From NCBI GenBank assembly GCA_033002965.1, contig JAURVB010012894.1, forward strand, positions 56,408-120,407: a stretch of 64,000 nt of DNA, written 5' to 3'. Source of the DNA: Piper betle. Taxonomy: Eukaryota > Streptophyta > Magnoliopsida > Piperales > Piperaceae. A model generated the notes under the pieces. That model was not told the DNA's origin, did not search any database, and saw only the letters and a list, made by a program, of their open reading frames with translations. The first letter of the stretch is position 1. Each line of letters starts with the position of its first letter. Of the stretch, positions 61,680 through 64,000 are shown piece after piece. Position numbers and translations under genes: made by a program.

Positions 61680-63578
61680 TTAGCAACATCCTCCCCGGGT
61701 TTTCCCGGTGCAAATCGCAACAACGCCCCATAAAGTGGCCGGAACCCACACCCCTTGGCAATGGGCAGCTACTTTTGGGCACCACAATATCTCCAAACAG
61801 CTTGCTCTAGGGAATATATTAAATAGACTTCTCACCGATTCTATATTGACATCTTTCAAGTACCTTACACTAAATGTTTCAATTTCCCAATTAGCGTCTT
61901 GGTCGGCCCTTGACAATCCTTCTAGGCTAGAGATATTGCCACCTCGGAAGTAGAGTGCCTTCAATTTGCCAAAGGTAGAAGCTTTCAGTTCAGATGGAAT
62001 TCCTTCCAATGGGTAGCCACGCACATCTAACTTCTCCAAAGATGAAGGCAGCCAATTCAGAGACAGTGATGCATTGTGATCATGTCTTGCTCTTTTTGAA
62101 GTGTTTGAGTAATGCAACCAGGTAATGGTAACAATTTGTAGGCTTGTTATGAGTTTCCCATCTTGCAACTGATTTTGTGATACTACTGACGTCGTTCCAA
62201 ATTGCATCTCAAGTTTTCTGAGGGCGGGAATTTTTGCCAGGTGGGTTAGATCAGCTTGATTGGGATTTGAAGATTGACCCATCACAAATCCTTTCAGAAT
62301 TTGGAGTTTGGTCAAGTATTGAACACTATTGGGTATATGGTCGAGCGAATGACAATCTGAGCAATCTAAATAGGTAAGATTGGTAAGGTTTCCTATGGAC
62401 CGTGGTAAGCTTTCTAGATTATGACAAGCATGAAGGTCAAGTATGATAAGCTCTGAAAGCTCACCAATGTTATCTGGAAGCTTCTTGATATCAAACACTC
62501 CTTGGAGGCCCAGATATCTTAAGCTCTTGAGAGACAACAAAAAACTACTAAATGCCTTGGGATTAATTATTCGTACTCGGTGACTCTTGGGATAGCTAGC
62601 CCAGCTGCCAAGTTGAAGAACTGCGAGGTTTTTCATCTTGTACTTGACTTGTCTATCATCAAACTTTACAGTTTGCCCACTCAAGTTTAGCAAGGAAACA
62701 AGTTGATCACTGTGTTCTGTAGGAGGAACAACTGTAAACATGCCTTGTGCTATAAAAGGTGAGCGTGAACACAAACTGTGCAGCTCTTTTTCATGATCAA
62801 ATTCAAAGAAATTGTTCTCTTGAGCAATTTTAATGGCCATGGATCTAACGGCATGGTCAATTGTGCAGTTTGTCACATTTTTCTTGTTTCTGTTCCTATT
62901 TTTAGTGGGCTCCAGCAATTTCTTCTGCAACAACTTCTTAAAGCATTCTACACCAACCTGTTCTGCCGTCTTGTCTTCGATTGGGTTCACAAAGCCCTCT
63001 CCTATCCACCAATTGATCAAGGCCGTTCGTTTTATGATGGAGTTGGGTGGGAAGATTGATAGACTTAGAAAACATAACTTCAACTGTTCATCGAGTTCAT
63101 TATATTTCTGTTTAATCTTCTCGTGCATCTTCAGAGGAAACACTTCTTGAGGGGTCATATCTTTCATTGTGGCCCGGTCAAAACCCAATTGTGGACGGAA
63201 ATTCCCCACATTTTTCTTAGTCTCTTCTTGATGGGTCATATCTTCCATTGTGGCCCAGACAAAACCCAATTGTGGAAGGAAGTTCCCCACATTTTTCTTA
63301 GTCTCTTGCACTCCTTTTCTGAAGGTTTTGATGAACTCCGAGCTTGTCTGTGAAAGTTCATTGATTTGCCGGATTTTACTTTCGAATTCATTCGCTACTT
63401 GCTTCTTCCACTCCTCAAGTTCTTGAAATGCAGATGATATGTCTTTGGTGTCCCTCTCTATTGCTATCATGTCTTCCTCAATTTCTTGGGGCAAAGTAGT
63501 ATTTTGTCTCCCAATTGAAGTTTTATGAGCAAGCAGTAGCTTTCGGAACAACTTAATTGTGTTGACAACTTGATGCAT
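61680..63578 (-). CDS. NLR-like CC-LRR protein without NB-ARC (RPP13-like protein 4 type)
   Basis: A single uninterrupted frame of about 632 codons. ATG 63578 is preceded by an in-frame stop. The N-terminal ~90 residues are helical and charged (coiled-coil-like; ELEEWKKQVANEFESKIRQI). A 27-residue tandem duplication (residues 92-145) follows, then a segment typical of the end of NB-ARC and winged helix in plant resistance proteins (LDEQLKLCFLSLSIFPP, ALINWWIGEGFV, HAVRSMAIKIAQE). The rest is leucine-rich repeats (LRYLGLQ, LPDNIGELSELIILDLHAC, LESLPRSIGNLTNLTYLD). No P-loop, kinase-2 or GLPL motif is present, so it cannot bind nucleotide in the usual way. Full NLRs are intracellular immune receptors. 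This shortened type may act as a helper or decoy, or be a derived remnant; that is inference. Confidence 0.87.
   Translation of the reverse strand: MHQVVNTIKLFRKLLLAHKTSIGRQNTTLPQEIEEDMIAIERDTKDISSAFQELEEWKKQVANEFESKIRQINELSQTSSEFIKTFRKGVQETKKNVGNFLPQLGFVWATMEDMTHQEETKKNVGNFRPQLGFDRATMKDMTPQEVFPLKMHEKIKQKYNELDEQLKLCFLSLSIFPPNSIIKRTALINWWIGEGFVNPIEDKTAEQVGVECFKKLLQKKLLEPTKNRNRNKKNVTNCTIDHAVRSMAIKIAQENNFFEFDHEKELHSLCSRSPFIAQGMFTVVPPTEHSDQLVSLLNLSGQTVKFDDRQVKYKMKNLAVLQLGSWASYPKSHRVRIINPKAFSSFLLSLKSLRYLGLQGVFDIKKLPDNIGELSELIILDLHACHNLESLPRSIGNLTNLTYLDCSDCHSLDHIPNSVQYLTKLQILKGFVMGQSSNPNQADLTHLAKIPALRKLEMQFGTTSVVSQNQLQDGKLITSLQIVTITWLHYSNTSKRARHDHNASLSLNWLPSSLEKLDVRGYPLEGIPSELKASTFGKLKALYFRGGNISSLEGLSRADQDANWEIETFSVRYLKDVNIESVRSLFNIFPRASCLEILWCPKVAAHCQGVWVPATLWGVVAICTGKTRGGCC
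63144..63305 (-). repeat. 81-bp in-frame tandem duplication in the NLR-like gene
   Basis: Two adjacent 81-base units (63225-63305 and 63144-63224) encode ETKKNVGNFLPQLGF and ETKKNVGNFRPQLGF, each followed by ATMxDMTxQE. They differ at only a few positions, indicating a recent duplication that kept the frame. Confidence 0.95.
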
Positions 63579-64000
63579 TCTATCCAAAGAAATTATACAT
63601 ATTTCTCATTATAATCAAAACCATTAATTTGTATCACTAATTTTAAGCTTCCTAGTGAAATAATTTCTAAATTCAAAAGACAATATAAATCATCCTAATT
63701 AATCAGCTATACATAAATTTTTGTTTGAGTAAAAGCAGTCTGATCATCATGTTAATATGACAACACAACACAAAAGGTTGCAAGAAAAAGTAAATGGAAG
63801 ACATATGACATATAATTAACTATTGATCAGTGGCACTAAATAGGAAGTTGTGAACAAAATATCATATGCAAGGCAAACTGGAAGCAAAACAAAGAGGTAC
63901 CTCTTCAGATTTGTTTTCTAGGTGAAACAAGAAAAGGCCTTGCTTGTTCCTGTGAAGTTGGTAAATCCACAGCAGATCAATTGCTTGTCCTGAATATGTC
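63579..64000. other. Upstream region of the NLR-like gene
   Basis: AT-rich and non-coding as far as visible. It presumably holds the promoter and 5' UTR; no clear TATA box was chosen. It runs off the window. Confidence 0.55.

Noticed and set aside
61680..61720. ICTGKTRG near the C terminus of the NLR-like protein looks like a P-loop fragment
   Set aside because: It is at the wrong end of the protein, lacks the GxxxxGK spacing and has no Walker B or GLPL context.

Overview
This is a stretch of plant nuclear DNA. Its genes are split by GT-AG introns, the intergenic DNA is AT-rich, and the protein families (BSK kinase, laccases, FAR1-type transposase, DUF295 F-box proteins, CC-LRR resistance-like protein) are those of flowering plants. 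The very GC-rich first exon of the RINGv gene and the GC-rich laccase exons suggest a monocot, but that is an inference. The start and end of the window cut through larger regions.

Layout: (1) 0.6-2.65 kb, the 3' seven exons of a brassinosteroid-signalling kinase (BSK). (2) 4.5-6.25 kb, a minus-strand membrane RINGv ubiquitin ligase. (3) 9.7-18.5 kb, a transposon block: a 2.98-kb solo LTR, a (TA)n-bounded GC-rich hairpin element, and a FAR1/Mutator-type transposase pseudogene cut in two by a second solo LTR. (4) 19.4-38.2 kb, a laccase cluster: a decayed laccase pseudogene containing pieces of two copies, two nearly intact laccases facing tail to tail, and a partial segmental duplicate that keeps only promoter and exon 1. 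(5) 38.7-41.5 kb, a complete six-exon LisH-domain gene, the best-preserved multi-exon gene here. (6) 42.5-50.0 kb, an old LTR carrying a deleted hAT element and a younger LTR of the same family. (7) 50.5-51.3 kb, a second (TA)n-bounded element with long perfect hairpins. (8) 51.7-59.4 kb, decayed gene copies: two DUF295 F-box pseudogenes flanking a Josephin (ataxin-3-like) pseudogene and a duplicate of its first exon. (9) 61.1-63.6 kb, a multi-pass membrane ORF and an NLR-like CC-LRR gene without a nucleotide-binding domain.

The genes do not form a pathway. The laccases are a local expansion of secreted multicopper oxidases. BSK, RINGv and the NLR-like protein are separate signalling or defence genes. 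Three otherwise well-conserved genes (RINGv and both laccases) are each exactly one base short at a C run, which looks more like base-calling error than three independent mutations. The transposon block gives clear insertion histories: target-site duplications TATAT, CAACC and TGCAG for three LTRs and an 8-bp one for hAT.
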